A stretch of 64,000 nucleotides of DNA from Streptomyces sp. NBC_00690 (GTDB taxonomy: Bacteria; Actinomycetota; Actinomycetes; Streptomycetales; Streptomycetaceae): NCBI RefSeq assembly GCF_036226685.1, contig NZ_CP109009.1, forward strand, positions 6,537,501 through 6,601,500, written 5' to 3'. The position numbers and the translations under genes were made by a program. The notes below the pieces were generated by a model that saw nothing but the letters and a program-made list of their open reading frames with translations, ran no database searches and was not told the origin of the DNA. Shown piece by piece: positions 54,705 through 63,258 of the stretch. Every line of letters begins with the position of its first letter. Position 1 is the first letter of the stretch.

Positions 54705-55723
54705 ACGCCGTCAAGGACACCAATTCGATCATCCGCACCCCGTTGCCGCACCGCACCAATCCGCATATCGCCGACGGCCAGCGGATGGCGATCGCCTGGT
54801 GTCATGCCTGCGGGATCACCGAGGACACGGCTGTGACCTGGCGCCGATACCGGGAGGCCGATCCAGAGCGGATCATCGGCTACTGCTATCCGGACGCGCA
54901 CGGATCCGACCACGAGTTGGCCATCGACATGATGTGCCAGTTCGTGGCCACGGACGACTCCTTCGAATCCACGTTCTGGAAGGACCCGGGCGCGGGAGTC
55001 GGCTATCTGGAAGCGATCTCCGAGGTCTTGCACGCGAAGGCCCCGATGGACCCGGACCAATTCGATGCTCCGCTGGTGAGGGCGTTCATCCCGACGTGGG
55101 AGCGATCCTGCGAGGGGATGAGCCCGGCCTGGTGTGAGCACGCCGCACGCAGTTGGCTGGACTACTTCTGGGGCTATCTCTCGGAGGCGACGACCGAGGA
55201 CCCCTCGATCGGCGAGTACCTGGAACTCCGGCGCACCGTGGTCGGCACATCCCCGTGCTTCGACATGCTGGAGCGGGCCCACCGCTATGAACTCCCAGCC
55301 CGCTTCCGCACCCATGTCGGGTACCGCAGGCTCCGGGACGCTGCGGCCGACCTGGTGACACTCTGCAATGACGTGGCAAGCGTCAAGAAGGACCAGGCGC
55401 GCGGCGATGGTTCCAATGCAGTCCTGCTCCTTGCGAGGACGGGCCTGGACATCGACGTGGCCCGGCAGCGAGTCGTAGAGATGATCCAGCAACGCACCAC
55501 CGACTACCACCAGTCGCAGAACGACATCGACCGTACCTGTGAACTCCTCTACATCGACGAGGCAGGCCGTGCTGCGTGCCACCGCTGGGGACGAGAAGTC
55601 CTGGAGTGGGTGGGCGGCAATCTGGAGTGGCAGGGGCAGATCGGACGCTACTACGGCAAAGCTCACGCGGTACTGCCCGACGCAGAGCATCTGGCCCACC
55701 TGACCGGTTGCCACGCGGCCTGA
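54701..55723 (+). CDS. Class I terpene synthase
   Basis: 340 aa from GTG 54701, AAGGAG 7 nt before. The metal-binding motifs are D85-D86-S-F-E89 (FVATDDSFEST) and the NSE triad N223-D-V-A-S227-V-K-K-D231 (CNDVASVKKDQARGD). The C-terminal RYY (GQIGRYYGKA) matches the usual RY pair. These are the hallmarks of class I cyclases that ionise prenyl diphosphates. Given the GGPP-type partner a diterpene is likely, though C15 cannot be excluded. No class II DxDD motif was seen. Product unknown. Confidence 0.92.
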   Translation: MNAVKDTNSIIRTPLPHRTNPHIADGQRMAIAWCHACGITEDTAVTWRRYREADPERIIGYCYPDAHGSDHELAIDMMCQFVATDDSFESTFWKDPGAGVGYLEAISEVLHAKAPMDPDQFDAPLVRAFIPTWERSCEGMSPAWCEHAARSWLDYFWGYLSEATTEDPSIGEYLELRRTVVGTSPCFDMLERAHRYELPARFRTHVGYRRLRDAAADLVTLCNDVASVKKDQARGDGSNAVLLLARTGLDIDVARQRVVEMIQQRTTDYHQSQNDIDRTCELLYIDEAGRAACHRWGREVLEWVGGNLEWQGQIGRYYGKAHAVLPDAEHLAHLTGCHAA

Positions 55724-55733
55724 GGAGAGCGGC

Positions 55734-56810
55734 ATGTGGCGTATGAAACCCCAAGCGAACTGGCGGCACTTCGCCGTCGCGGGCGAGAGCGAACCCACTC
55801 CCGGCTATGTGGGCCGCAGCCCGCTGCCCTACCCGGAGAGCTGGTACCTGCTGATCCCGTCAGCGGAACTGGGCACCGGCAAGGTCGCCACCCGAAGGCT
55901 GATGGGGCAGGACGTCGTCGTCTACCGCACAACCTCGGGACACGTGCGCGCCGTACGTGCCCACTGTCCGCATCTGGGAGCACACCTGGGACACGGCACC
56001 GTGCAGGGCGAGAACATCGTCTGCCCCTTCCACCACTTCGCCTATGACGCGAACGGCGCGATAGCCCACGTGGGGCCGGGCTACACCGACAAGCCCAAAC
56101 ACTGCACACTCCCCGTACTCCACTGCCAGGAGACCAACGGCGGCATCTTCGCCTGGGCAGGAGCCAACTCCCCGTCCTGGACCATCCCCGAATTTCTCAC
56201 CTCCCACCACACACCGGCCCGCTACATCACCTACGACGTGCCCACGCACCCGCAGGAGGTCCTGGAGAACGGAGCCGACATCCGACATGTACTGCTGCTG
56301 CACGGCTACAGCGCCGCGTCCCAACCGGCAGTTCTCGAAGGCCACATCCTCAGCCAGGACCTCGACCTCATCCGGCCGATTCGCCCGTTGCCCCCGCTGA
56401 AACTGCGCGCCGAGATCCAGCACCACGGCCTCGGGTTCTCCACCATCCGCATCAACATCGCGGCACTCGGACTGGAACAGCGCATCCTGGTCTCACCACG
56501 CCCCGTCGAGCCATGGCGCGTACACATGGCCATCGGCGCCAGCATCCGACTCACACCCCCCTACGGAAGGGAAGCAGCCCTGGTCCAAAGGGCGTTCAAG
56601 GCGACGGGGCGGGCCATGCACCCCCTGGTGTACCGGCTTCTGATGCGGGAAGTGAACTCCGACTTCCAGATCTGGTCCTCCAAGAAATACACGAACCCGC
56701 CGAGGATCGCGGCCGGTGAGGGACCGATCGGACCGTTCCGTAAATGGGCACGGCAGTTCTACCCGGAGCAACCGGTCAAGTTGTGGAACGACGTGAACGA
56801 TGCACACTGA
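55734..56810 (+). CDS. Second Rieske non-heme iron oxygenase
   Basis: 358 aa; GAGGAG precedes ATG 55734. Rieske ligands C78-P-H80 and C97-x2-H100 (RAHCPHLGAHLGHG, IVCPFHHF) and iron site D182-x2-H185-x4-H190 (ENGADIRHVLLLHGY) are all present. It shares the IWxSKxYxxPP region with the first Rieske protein (IWSSKKYTNPP, IWKSKRYMHRP), so the two are paralogues that probably act in series on the same terpene. Confidence 0.92.
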   Translation: MWRMKPQANWRHFAVAGESEPTPGYVGRSPLPYPESWYLLIPSAELGTGKVATRRLMGQDVVVYRTTSGHVRAVRAHCPHLGAHLGHGTVQGENIVCPFHHFAYDANGAIAHVGPGYTDKPKHCTLPVLHCQETNGGIFAWAGANSPSWTIPEFLTSHHTPARYITYDVPTHPQEVLENGADIRHVLLLHGYSAASQPAVLEGHILSQDLDLIRPIRPLPPLKLRAEIQHHGLGFSTIRINIAALGLEQRILVSPRPVEPWRVHMAIGASIRLTPPYGREAALVQRAFKATGRAMHPLVYRLLMREVNSDFQIWSSKKYTNPPRIAAGEGPIGPFRKWARQFYPEQPVKLWNDVNDAH

Positions 56811-56879
56811 CCCTGAACCCGCCACGAGAGTCCAGCCAACTGTGTCCACCGCCACCGCCACCGCTGGAAGTGACCTCGC

Positions 56880-57860
56880 ATGAGTGAACCCACTGCCATC
56901 ACGCGCCCCCACGGCCGTGTCCTGCTCGCATCCCCCCGGGGCTGGTGCGCGGGGGTCGACCGCGCTGTGATAGCCGTCGAGAAGGCCCTGGAACTGTACG
57001 GATCCCCGGTCTACGTCCGCCACGAGATCGTTCACAACAAGCACGTCGTGCAGAGCCTGGAGAAGAAGGGCGCGATCTTCGTCGACTCGACGACGGAGGT
57101 CCCCGAGGGCCAGGTGGTGATGTTCTCCGCGCACGGCGTCGCGCCGACCGTGCATCAGGAGGCCGCCTCCCGGAACCTCACAACGATCGATGCGACCTGC
57201 CCCCTGGTCACCAAGGTCCACAAAGAAGCGGCCCGGTATGCGCGTGAGGGCTACGACATCCTCCTGATCGGCCACGAGGGCCACGAAGAGGTCATCGGCA
57301 CCTTGGGCGAGGCCCCCGACCACATCACTGTGGTCGACGGACCAGAGGACGTGGGACACATCGACGTTCGTGATGAATCCAAGGCCGTCTGGCTCTCCCA
57401 GACCACCCTCTCCGTCGACGAAACCATGGAGACGGTGGAAGCGCTCCAGCAGAAGTTCCCACAGCTCATCTCCCCTCCGAGCGACGACATTTGCTATGCC
57501 ACGCAGAATCGACAGATCGCGGTGAAGCAGATTGCACGCGAGGCGGACCTGGTCATCGTGGTCGGTTCCAAGAACTCATCCAACTCGGTCCGCCTCGTGG
57601 AAGTCGCCCTCACCGCCGGTGCCGGCGTGGCGCACCTGGTGGACTCCGCCGACGAGATCGACGAGACCTGGCTCGACGGTGTGAGCACCATCGGTCTCAC
57701 CTCCGGCGCATCCGTCCCCGAAGTCCTGGTCGAGGACGTTCTTCACTGGCTCGCACCGCGCGGCTTCCAGGACGTGGAGACCGTCACGGCGGCGGAGGAG
57801 TCGATCACTTTCTCGCTCCCCAAGGAACTACGCCGCGAAGACGGTGCTCGGTCTTGTTGA
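56880..57860 (+). CDS. ispH: 4-hydroxy-3-methylbut-2-enyl diphosphate reductase IspH (LytB)
   Basis: 326 aa, last step of the MEP pathway. GGAAG lies 9 nt before the ATG. The three cluster Cys are C23 ([12 protein letters not shown]), C107 ([11 protein letters not shown]) and C205 ([11 protein letters not shown]), with conserved H and E in [20 protein letters not shown] and [11 protein letters not shown]. All catalytic positions are intact. Streptomyces also has housekeeping copies elsewhere, so this is probably a dedicated copy for the terpene cluster. Confidence 0.94.
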   Translation: MSEPTAITRPHGRVLLASPRGWCAGVDRAVIAVEKALELYGSPVYVRHEIVHNKHVVQSLEKKGAIFVDSTTEVPEGQVVMFSAHGVAPTVHQEAASRNLTTIDATCPLVTKVHKEAARYAREGYDILLIGHEGHEEVIGTLGEAPDHITVVDGPEDVGHIDVRDESKAVWLSQTTLSVDETMETVEALQQKFPQLISPPSDDICYATQNRQIAVKQIAREADLVIVVGSKNSSNSVRLVEVALTAGAGVAHLVDSADEIDETWLDGVSTIGLTSGASVPEVLVEDVLHWLAPRGFQDVETVTAAEESITFSLPKELRREDGARSC

Positions 57861-58231
57861 GCGCACGCCGGTCCGGTACTCGCAGAGACCGTCTGCAACG
57901 AACAGACGCCTCACCCCGTAGGGCCGGTATGGGCCGACTGGCCAGGTCGGGTTCCTTCCCCCGCGGGTGGTCGCTGTCCGACAGCCGAACTGAGTCACCC
58001 TCGTGACAGGTGCGCAGGGTTCCACTGTTCCGGGCACGGTCATGGCGGCTGCGCTCACCGATGTCTGGCGGGGAGCCTCCTGGACCACTCCGAGATCGAA
58101 TGCGACGGGGAATGCAAGGAGGCTCGCCGGTAAAGCTCTGCTCCATTGGTGGGGACGTTGGCCCTGCGGCGACAGCGCGGGCCTCCGAGCGGGCAAGAAA
58201 TGCCCAGATCCCACCTTTACCGGAGGTACTG
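57861..58231. other. Intergenic region between ispH and the collagen-like gene
   Basis: 371 bp without a convincing gene. A weak 6-bp hairpin (cgtctg...cagacg, 57890-57908) follows ispH and may be its terminator. CGGAGG at 58221-58226 is the ribosome site of the next gene. No promoter is obvious. Confidence 0.4.
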
Positions 58232-58771
58232 ATGCGCACATCCGTCACGATAGCGAGCGGCCTGCTGGCTCTCGGGCTCTCTACTGCGGTCGTTCCCGCA
58301 GCTGCAGCCGCAGCTCAGCCGGGAGACGAAGGCGAGTACTGCACCGTCTACGTCGGGAACCACAACTGCCAAATTACCGGCCCTGTGGGTCCTCCTGGCC
58401 CTGTCGGTCCTCCCGGCCCCGCTGGCCCCGCTGGACCTGCGGGCCCTCAGGGTCCCGCCGGGCCCCAAGGACCGGCCGGACCGCAAGGACCTGCCGGGGT
58501 GCCGAAGCCCACGATCGTCGTCACCGGCACTCCAGTGGTCCACGACCAGAACTCGCCCTTTCCCTTCAAGGTGACGGCCACCTGCCCGGACGGGACCACA
58601 CTGACGGGCGGCGGGTGGAGCGCAACGCCGAGCGACGTCCTCGGAGTGTCCAGTGAGTACCCCGACGCGGCAGCCAAGACATGGACGGTCGAACTGCTCC
58701 CGAGCTTCAACGCGACCGGTACTTCCACGGCGACGGTGACGGCCTACGCCCTCTGTCTGCCGACGTCCTGA
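58232..58771 (+). CDS. Secreted collagen-like protein
   Basis: 179 aa from ATG 58232. The N-terminus [20 protein letters not shown] with following AAAAAAQ is a signal peptide. Residues ~51-90 hold about 13 G-X-Y triplets ([19 protein letters not shown], then [13 protein letters not shown]), a short collagen-like triple-helix stretch. The C-terminal ~85 residues ([52 protein letters not shown]) include two Cys that could form a disulfide. Such proteins are surface or exported; function is unknown. Confidence 0.85.
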   Translation: MRTSVTIASGLLALGLSTAVVPAAAAAAQPGDEGEYCTVYVGNHNCQITGPVGPPGPVGPPGPAGPAGPAGPQGPAGPQGPAGPQGPAGVPKPTIVVTGTPVVHDQNSPFPFKVTATCPDGTTLTGGGWSATPSDVLGVSSEYPDAAAKTWTVELLPSFNATGTSTATVTAYALCLPTS

Positions 58772-58829
58772 TCGACAGGGCAGAACACCGGGCTCCAACA
58801 GCAGGTACGGCAGTGTCACTGAGTGCTGA

Positions 58830-59804
58830 TCAGGAGTGCGGGCCATAGCGGGCAGCGACTTCGGCGGCGCGCTGGTGCAGGGTTGTGCGCAGCCACTGTG
58901 GGGCCAGGACTTCCGCATGGGGGGCGTGCTGCCGCAGGGCCCATTCGGCGTGACGCGCATCCTGGAAGACGACGTCCAGCCGTAGCCGGCCGTCCTCGTC
59001 TGTTTCCTCGGCGTGGACGGCCAGGGCGGTGCCAACCAGGGGCTCCCGCTGGGCGGGGTCCACCTGTACCAGCACGCTGACCTTGTCACCGCCAGTCCGG
59101 AAGCGTGTACTACGTTCCTGCCAGGCCCGGTCCAGGTCGACGCTTTCCAGTCGCTCCGCGGGTTCGTCGAGTTCCATGGCGGCCAGCACCCGGGACAACC
59201 GGTAGGTGCGGTCCTCGCCTGCTCTTCTGGCCAGTAGATAGGTCTGTTCGCGGACGGCGGCCAGGCCGATGGGGTCCACTGTGCGCCACTTCGGGGCCTG
59301 GTTCGCCGCCGCGTAGTGGATGCGCAACTTATGGCCGGCGAACACTGCGCGCCGGACCTCGGCCACGATGACGTCCGGCACTTCCTCCTCGGCCACGCGG
59401 CGCGAGAGGAGGTCGGTTTCCGGTTCGATGAGTAGACGTTGTGCCGCGTCGGCCGCGGTGGACCGAAGGTTCTCGGGCAACGAGTCGACCACCTTGAGCA
59501 TGGCGGATGCCAGCGCCGAGCCAAGGCCGAACAGTTGGGCGCCGCGCCGCGATCCCGCCACAAACAGGGCGAGCGCCTCATCGTGATTCAGTCCGGTGAG
59601 GGCCATCTGGAAATCGGGCAGAAGCGAGAATCCGCCGCGCCGGCCGCGCTCCGCATAGACCGGGACGCCTGCGGCGGACAGGGCCTCGATGTCCCGCAGC
59701 ACCGTGCGGATGGAAACCTCCAGCTCGCCAGCCAGTGTCTCCGCAGTCATCTGACCGCGCTGACGCAGCAGGAGCACCAGGGAAACCAAGCGGTCGGCGC
59801 GCAT
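58830..59804 (-). CDS. YafY-type transcriptional regulator (HTH + WYL domains)
   Basis: 324 aa. The N-terminal winged helix is residues ~5-60 (LVSLVLLLRQRGQMTAETLA, SIRTVLRDIEALSAAGVPVY). A WYL sensor domain follows (about 150-215; KLRIHYAAANQAPKWRTVDP, REQTYLLARRAGEDRTYRLS), then a WCX-like C-terminal extension. Such proteins regulate adjacent genes in response to small ligands. It is divergent from ridA with a near-perfect palindrome between them. Confidence 0.9.
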   Translation of the reverse strand: MRADRLVSLVLLLRQRGQMTAETLAGELEVSIRTVLRDIEALSAAGVPVYAERGRRGGFSLLPDFQMALTGLNHDEALALFVAGSRRGAQLFGLGSALASAMLKVVDSLPENLRSTAADAAQRLLIEPETDLLSRRVAEEEVPDVIVAEVRRAVFAGHKLRIHYAAANQAPKWRTVDPIGLAAVREQTYLLARRAGEDRTYRLSRVLAAMELDEPAERLESVDLDRAWQERSTRFRTGGDKVSVLVQVDPAQREPLVGTALAVHAEETDEDGRLRLDVVFQDARHAEWALRQHAPHAEVLAPQWLRTTLHQRAAEVAARYGPHS

Positions 59805-59818
59805 GCGGAAAGTCTAAC

Positions 59819-59849
59819 GAAATACATGACAGAGGACGTCATGTATTTC
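59819..59849. promoter_or_regulatory. 31-bp palindromic operator between the WYL regulator and ridA
   Basis: Arms gaaatacatgac (59819-59830) and gtcatgtatttc (59838-59849) are perfect over 12 bp with a 7-nt centre. The site is 15 bp from the regulator start and 91 bp from the ridA start, so it should control both. Confidence 0.7.
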
Positions 59850-59939
59850 TGAAAGTCTCTGTTGCACGACGCAAAGCGCGGCAACTGCTAAGTCGCTGAA
59901 CGTCCGTCGTGTCAGCAAACCGAATGGAGCGAGTCGGTC

Positions 59940-60335
59940 ATGGAACGCAAGGCCATCAACCCGGTGACGTGGTCAATCGATATGGGCTTCAACCAGGGTG
60001 AGGTTGTCTCCGGGCACGCGCAGACGCTGTACATCTCGGGGCAGACCGCGATGAGCAAGGAGGGCAAGCCCGAGCACGACGGTGACATGGCGGCACAACT
60101 GGCGCTGAGCATCGACAACATCGAGGCGGTGCTCACCGAAGCCGGTATGACCCTCACGAATCTCGTCCGGCTCAACGTCTACACGACCGACGTCGACACA
60201 CTCTTCCAGCACTACGGTGTGCTGGGGGCTCGGCTGGGTGCCGCCAGAGTCGCGCCGACCACCACCATGCTCGGTGTGTTGCGCCTGGCGATCCCGGGTC
60301 AGCTGGTCGAGCTTGAGGGCACCGCCGTCGCGTGA
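59940..60335 (+). CDS. RidA family enamine/imine deaminase
   Basis: 131 aa, complete RidA (YjgF/UK114) fold: TLYISGQTAMSKEGKPEHDG, MAAQLALSIDNIEAVLTEAG, LTNLVRLNVYTTDVDTLF, and RVAPTTTMLGVLRLAIPGQL with ELEGTAVA. Members hydrolyse reactive 2-aminoacrylate-type imines or act on related enamines. Regulation by the divergent WYL protein is inferred from the shared palindrome. Confidence 0.9.
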   Translation: MERKAINPVTWSIDMGFNQGEVVSGHAQTLYISGQTAMSKEGKPEHDGDMAAQLALSIDNIEAVLTEAGMTLTNLVRLNVYTTDVDTLFQHYGVLGARLGAARVAPTTTMLGVLRLAIPGQLVELEGTAVA

Positions 60336-60382
60336 GGTGACCCGCTGGGAACCTCAACTCCTGGTTCTTCCACTCGCAGGAT

Positions 60383-60901
60383 TCACAACGCTGGCGGTTT
60401 GTTCCGGTCTGATGTGCTGCGTGTGGTGGGTCGCGGTTGGGGCTGGCTGGTGAGTCTGGTCCGCAGGTGTTCGCTGATGTCGGTGAGCTGGTGGAGTTGT
60501 TCGTCGGTGAGGTGTTCGGAGAGGCGTGACTGGGCGCAGGCGGCGTGCCAGGGGGCTGTTTCGGTGAGGGTTCGGTGTCCCGTGTCGGTGAGGTGGGCGA
60601 GGTGGACTCGGCGGTCGTCGGGGCCAGGGAGCCGCTTGACCCAGCCCCGTCGTTCGAGACGGTAGAGGAGGTGAGAGGTGGTGCTGATGGAGGTGGCGGT
60701 GCTGCGGGCGAGTTCGGACACCGCGAGATTGCGGTCAGGGGCGTCGGCGAGGTGGGCCAGGACCTCGTAGTCGGTCTGTGTCATGCCGCTTTCGCGGCGC
60801 AGGTCTTTGTGCAGGTGGTCGGAGAGGAGCCGGGCCGCGGTGAGGAACGTGCGCATGGCGTGCTGGGCAGTGTCATCGGGACGGGAGGGTGCGGCGGTCA
60901 T
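60383..60901 (-). CDS. MarR family transcriptional regulator
   Basis: 172 aa; AAGGAG lies 8 nt before the ATG at 60901. The winged helix is LRRESGMTQTDYEVLAHLAD, NLAVSELARSTATSISTTSH, LLYRLERRGWVKRLPGPDDR with wing RRVHLAHLTDTGHRTL. Typically a repressor of nearby redox or efflux genes. It is separated by about 200 bp from the old-yellow-enzyme gene downstream on the same strand's 5' side. Confidence 0.88.
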   Translation of the reverse strand: MTAAPSRPDDTAQHAMRTFLTAARLLSDHLHKDLRRESGMTQTDYEVLAHLADAPDRNLAVSELARSTATSISTTSHLLYRLERRGWVKRLPGPDDRRVHLAHLTDTGHRTLTETAPWHAACAQSRLSEHLTDEQLHQLTDISEHLRTRLTSQPQPRPTTRSTSDRNKPPAL

Positions 60902-61101
60902 GGGGGCTTCTCCTTCACACGGGACGGGGAGGGGGCATCGCAGCGGAAGTCCGGGGCGATGCCCCCTTCTCTCTTGCCGGTGTCGGTCGCGAGGTTCAGG
61001 GGATGGCGGAGGTCTCCTGCGGCGCCGTTGTGCGGTCTGCCGGGAGGCTTCTACGGGTGGCGTCGCGCAGGCGGTCCAGGGACCCGGGCTTTAGGCTGTG
61101 G

Positions 61102-62169
61102 TCAGTTGAGGGTGGGGTAGTCGGTGTAGCCGCGCTCGTCGCCGCCGTAGAAGGTGGCGGGGTCGGGGTTGTTGAAGGGGCCTCCAACGGCGAGACGGGC
61201 GGGCAGGTCGGGGTTGGCGAGGAACAGGCCGCCGAAGGCGATCATGTCGGCGGTGCCGTCCTCGACCAGGGCGAGTTCACCGGCGTGTGTGATCCCGTCG
61301 GGCGTATAGGGGTTGAGGACGAACACGCCGCTGAAGCGGTCGCGGAGCTCAAGGGTGAGTTCGCGGTCGGTGCCTTCCATGACGTGGAGGTAGGCGAGAC
61401 CGATTGGCTCCACCGCCTCGACCAGGGCCCGGTAGGCGGTGCGGTGGTCGCCCTCGGCGATGTCGTTGTAGGCGTTGGCGGGCGAGATCCGCAGGGCCGC
61501 CCGGTGGGGTCCGATGGCGTCGGCGACCGCGCGGGTCACCTCCGCGGCGAATCGGATGCGGCCCTCGATGGAGCCGCCCCAGCCGTCGGTGCGCTGGTTG
61601 GCGCCGGTGGAGAGGAACTGGTGGATCAGATAGCCGTTGGCGCCGTGGAGTTCAACACCGTCGAAGCCCGCCGCGATCGCGTTACGCGCGGCCTGGGCGA
61701 AATCGCTGATGGTCTCGGCTATGTCCGATTCGGTCAGCTCCCGGGGCGTGACGCAGTCCTGCATGCCTTCCGGTGTGAAGACCTTGCCGTTCGCGGCGAC
61801 CGGGGAGGGGGCGACAGGGTGCAGCCCTTCGGGCAGCAGGCTGGGGTGACCGATGCGTCCGGTGTGCATCAGTTGGGCGAAGATCACACCGCCCTCGGCG
61901 TGCACCGCGTCGGTGATGTGCTGCCATCCCTTCATCTGGTCGGGGGTGTGGAGGCCGGGGGTGTTCGGGTATCCCTGGCCGACCACGGACGGCTGGGCGC
62001 CCTCGGCGACGATCAGGCCCGCGCTCGCGCGCTGCGCGTAGTAGGTCGCCATCTCAGGGGTGGGGGTAGCGCCGGGGCCGTACGCGCGGCTGCGGGTCAT
62101 GGGGGCCATCGCGATGCGGTTGGCCAGGCGCTTGCCGGCCAGGTCGATAGGGTCGAACGCGGTAGTCAT
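61102..62169 (-). CDS. Old yellow enzyme-type alkene reductase (NADH:flavin oxidoreductase)
   Basis: 355 aa from ATG 62169. FMN/TIM-barrel signatures: RIAMAPMTRSRAYG, IVAEGAQPSVVGQGYPNTPG, ELHGANGYLIHQFLSTGANQ with RTDGWGGSIEGRIRF, and DMIAFGGLFLANPDLPARLA. These match NemA/xenobiotic ene-reductase members that reduce activated C=C bonds or nitro esters. A MarR gene is divergent on the other side (62489), with matching operator sites in between. Confidence 0.92.
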   Translation of the reverse strand: MTTAFDPIDLAGKRLANRIAMAPMTRSRAYGPGATPTPEMATYYAQRASAGLIVAEGAQPSVVGQGYPNTPGLHTPDQMKGWQHITDAVHAEGGVIFAQLMHTGRIGHPSLLPEGLHPVAPSPVAANGKVFTPEGMQDCVTPRELTESDIAETISDFAQAARNAIAAGFDGVELHGANGYLIHQFLSTGANQRTDGWGGSIEGRIRFAAEVTRAVADAIGPHRAALRISPANAYNDIAEGDHRTAYRALVEAVEPIGLAYLHVMEGTDRELTLELRDRFSGVFVLNPYTPDGITHAGELALVEDGTADMIAFGGLFLANPDLPARLAVGGPFNNPDPATFYGGDERGYTDYPTLN

Positions 62170-62319
62170 GTCATCGCTTTCGTGGGAAGTTGGTGCCGTC
62201 CAGAGCAGACGGTGGGCCGTTGGCAGCGGGCGTTGAACGGCGGTACAACGCGTGTGAGTGCTCCGCCGGGAGGCTCCGCGAGGGCGGCACGCCGACTCAA
62301 CCAACATAACTTGGCCGGG

Positions 62320-62472
62320 CAGGTAAATATCGCGATTCTGTGTTGAGTGGCGCCCTGATGGCCAATACGGCTGGAAAGCGGGGGCTCATCTGCCCGCGTG
62401 GCTGCCCTCTTTCGGTGCAGTTTGCCGAGTTGATGTAGTGGTGTGGGATATTTACCTGTCCGAGCGGTAAAT
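62320..62472. promoter_or_regulatory. Paired MarR-type operators between the ene-reductase and MarR genes
   Basis: caggtaaatatc at 62320-62331 and its reverse complement gatatttacctg at 62447-62458 are exact 12-bp matches 115 bp apart. The second forms part of a longer inverted repeat atttacc-N9-ggtaaat (62450-62456 and 62466-62472). The first lies by the ene-reductase gene, the second just before the MarR start. The 62170-62488 gap holds no other gene. Confidence 0.65.
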
Positions 62473-62488
62473 GAAAGGTTCTTCGATC

Positions 62489-63010
62489 ATGACGGGGTCG
62501 ACATCTCGGGCCGAGGGCCAGGCGCCCGAGCCGGCGGGGGGCGGTGCCGAGACGGTGTCGCTGCCTGAGTCCGCGCTCGGGGGGCCGATCAGCCATGCGA
62601 TCTTCCGGGTGGCGCGGCTGCATCGCATGATCGCCGGACAACTCCTGCGCCGGGTCGGACTCCATCCGGGCCAGGAGCTGGTGATGATGCATCTGTGGGA
62701 ACGGGGACCGCAGCGTCAGATCGACCTGATCCGTCTGCTGGACTCCGACGCAGCCACCATGACCCGCACCGTGCGGCGCCTGGAACAGGCCGGTTTCATC
62801 CGACGCCGCCCCTCGGAAACCGACAAACGGGCAGTCATCGTGGAATCGACGGCGGCCAGCCGTGCGCTACAGCGGGAGGTCGAGCAGGTCTGGGCCGAAC
62901 TCGAAAAGATCACCGCGGGTGATTTCACGGCGGAGCAGGAGACGGCGGCCCTGGCCACGATGGAAGCGCTGGAGCGGCACCTCAGCCTCTGGTCGTCGGC
63001 TGAGCGCTGA
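62489..63010 (+). CDS. MarR family transcriptional regulator
   Basis: 173 aa from ATG 62489; the upstream in-frame ATG (62471) lies inside the operator so is less likely. The winged helix is LRRVGLHPGQELVMMHLWER, RQIDLIRLLDSDAATMTRTV, RRLEQAGFIRRRPSETDKRA, with wing RAVIVESTAAS. It likely autoregulates and represses the divergent ene-reductase through the shared sites. Confidence 0.88.
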   Translation: MTGSTSRAEGQAPEPAGGGAETVSLPESALGGPISHAIFRVARLHRMIAGQLLRRVGLHPGQELVMMHLWERGPQRQIDLIRLLDSDAATMTRTVRRLEQAGFIRRRPSETDKRAVIVESTAASRALQREVEQVWAELEKITAGDFTAEQETAALATMEALERHLSLWSSAER

Positions 63011-63258
63011 TGGACACGGCCGGCACTGCTCGCCAGGCGCCGGGGTCCGTCACCGTACGGCGGTCTCCCGGGGCCGTTCCGTCACGAGCGGGATGCGACG
63101 GGGGAGCCTGCGATGAACCGGGTCCGAGGTGATCGGGTAGGCGCTGATTTCCTACTGGTCCGCGGCAGGGTGCCCCTCGGCCGAGGGCCATCAGCTCCGT
63201 ACCGGCTGGCAGGGATCGATCCCAGGCCGGCGGAGGCTGCCCGGACAGGTGATGCGGC

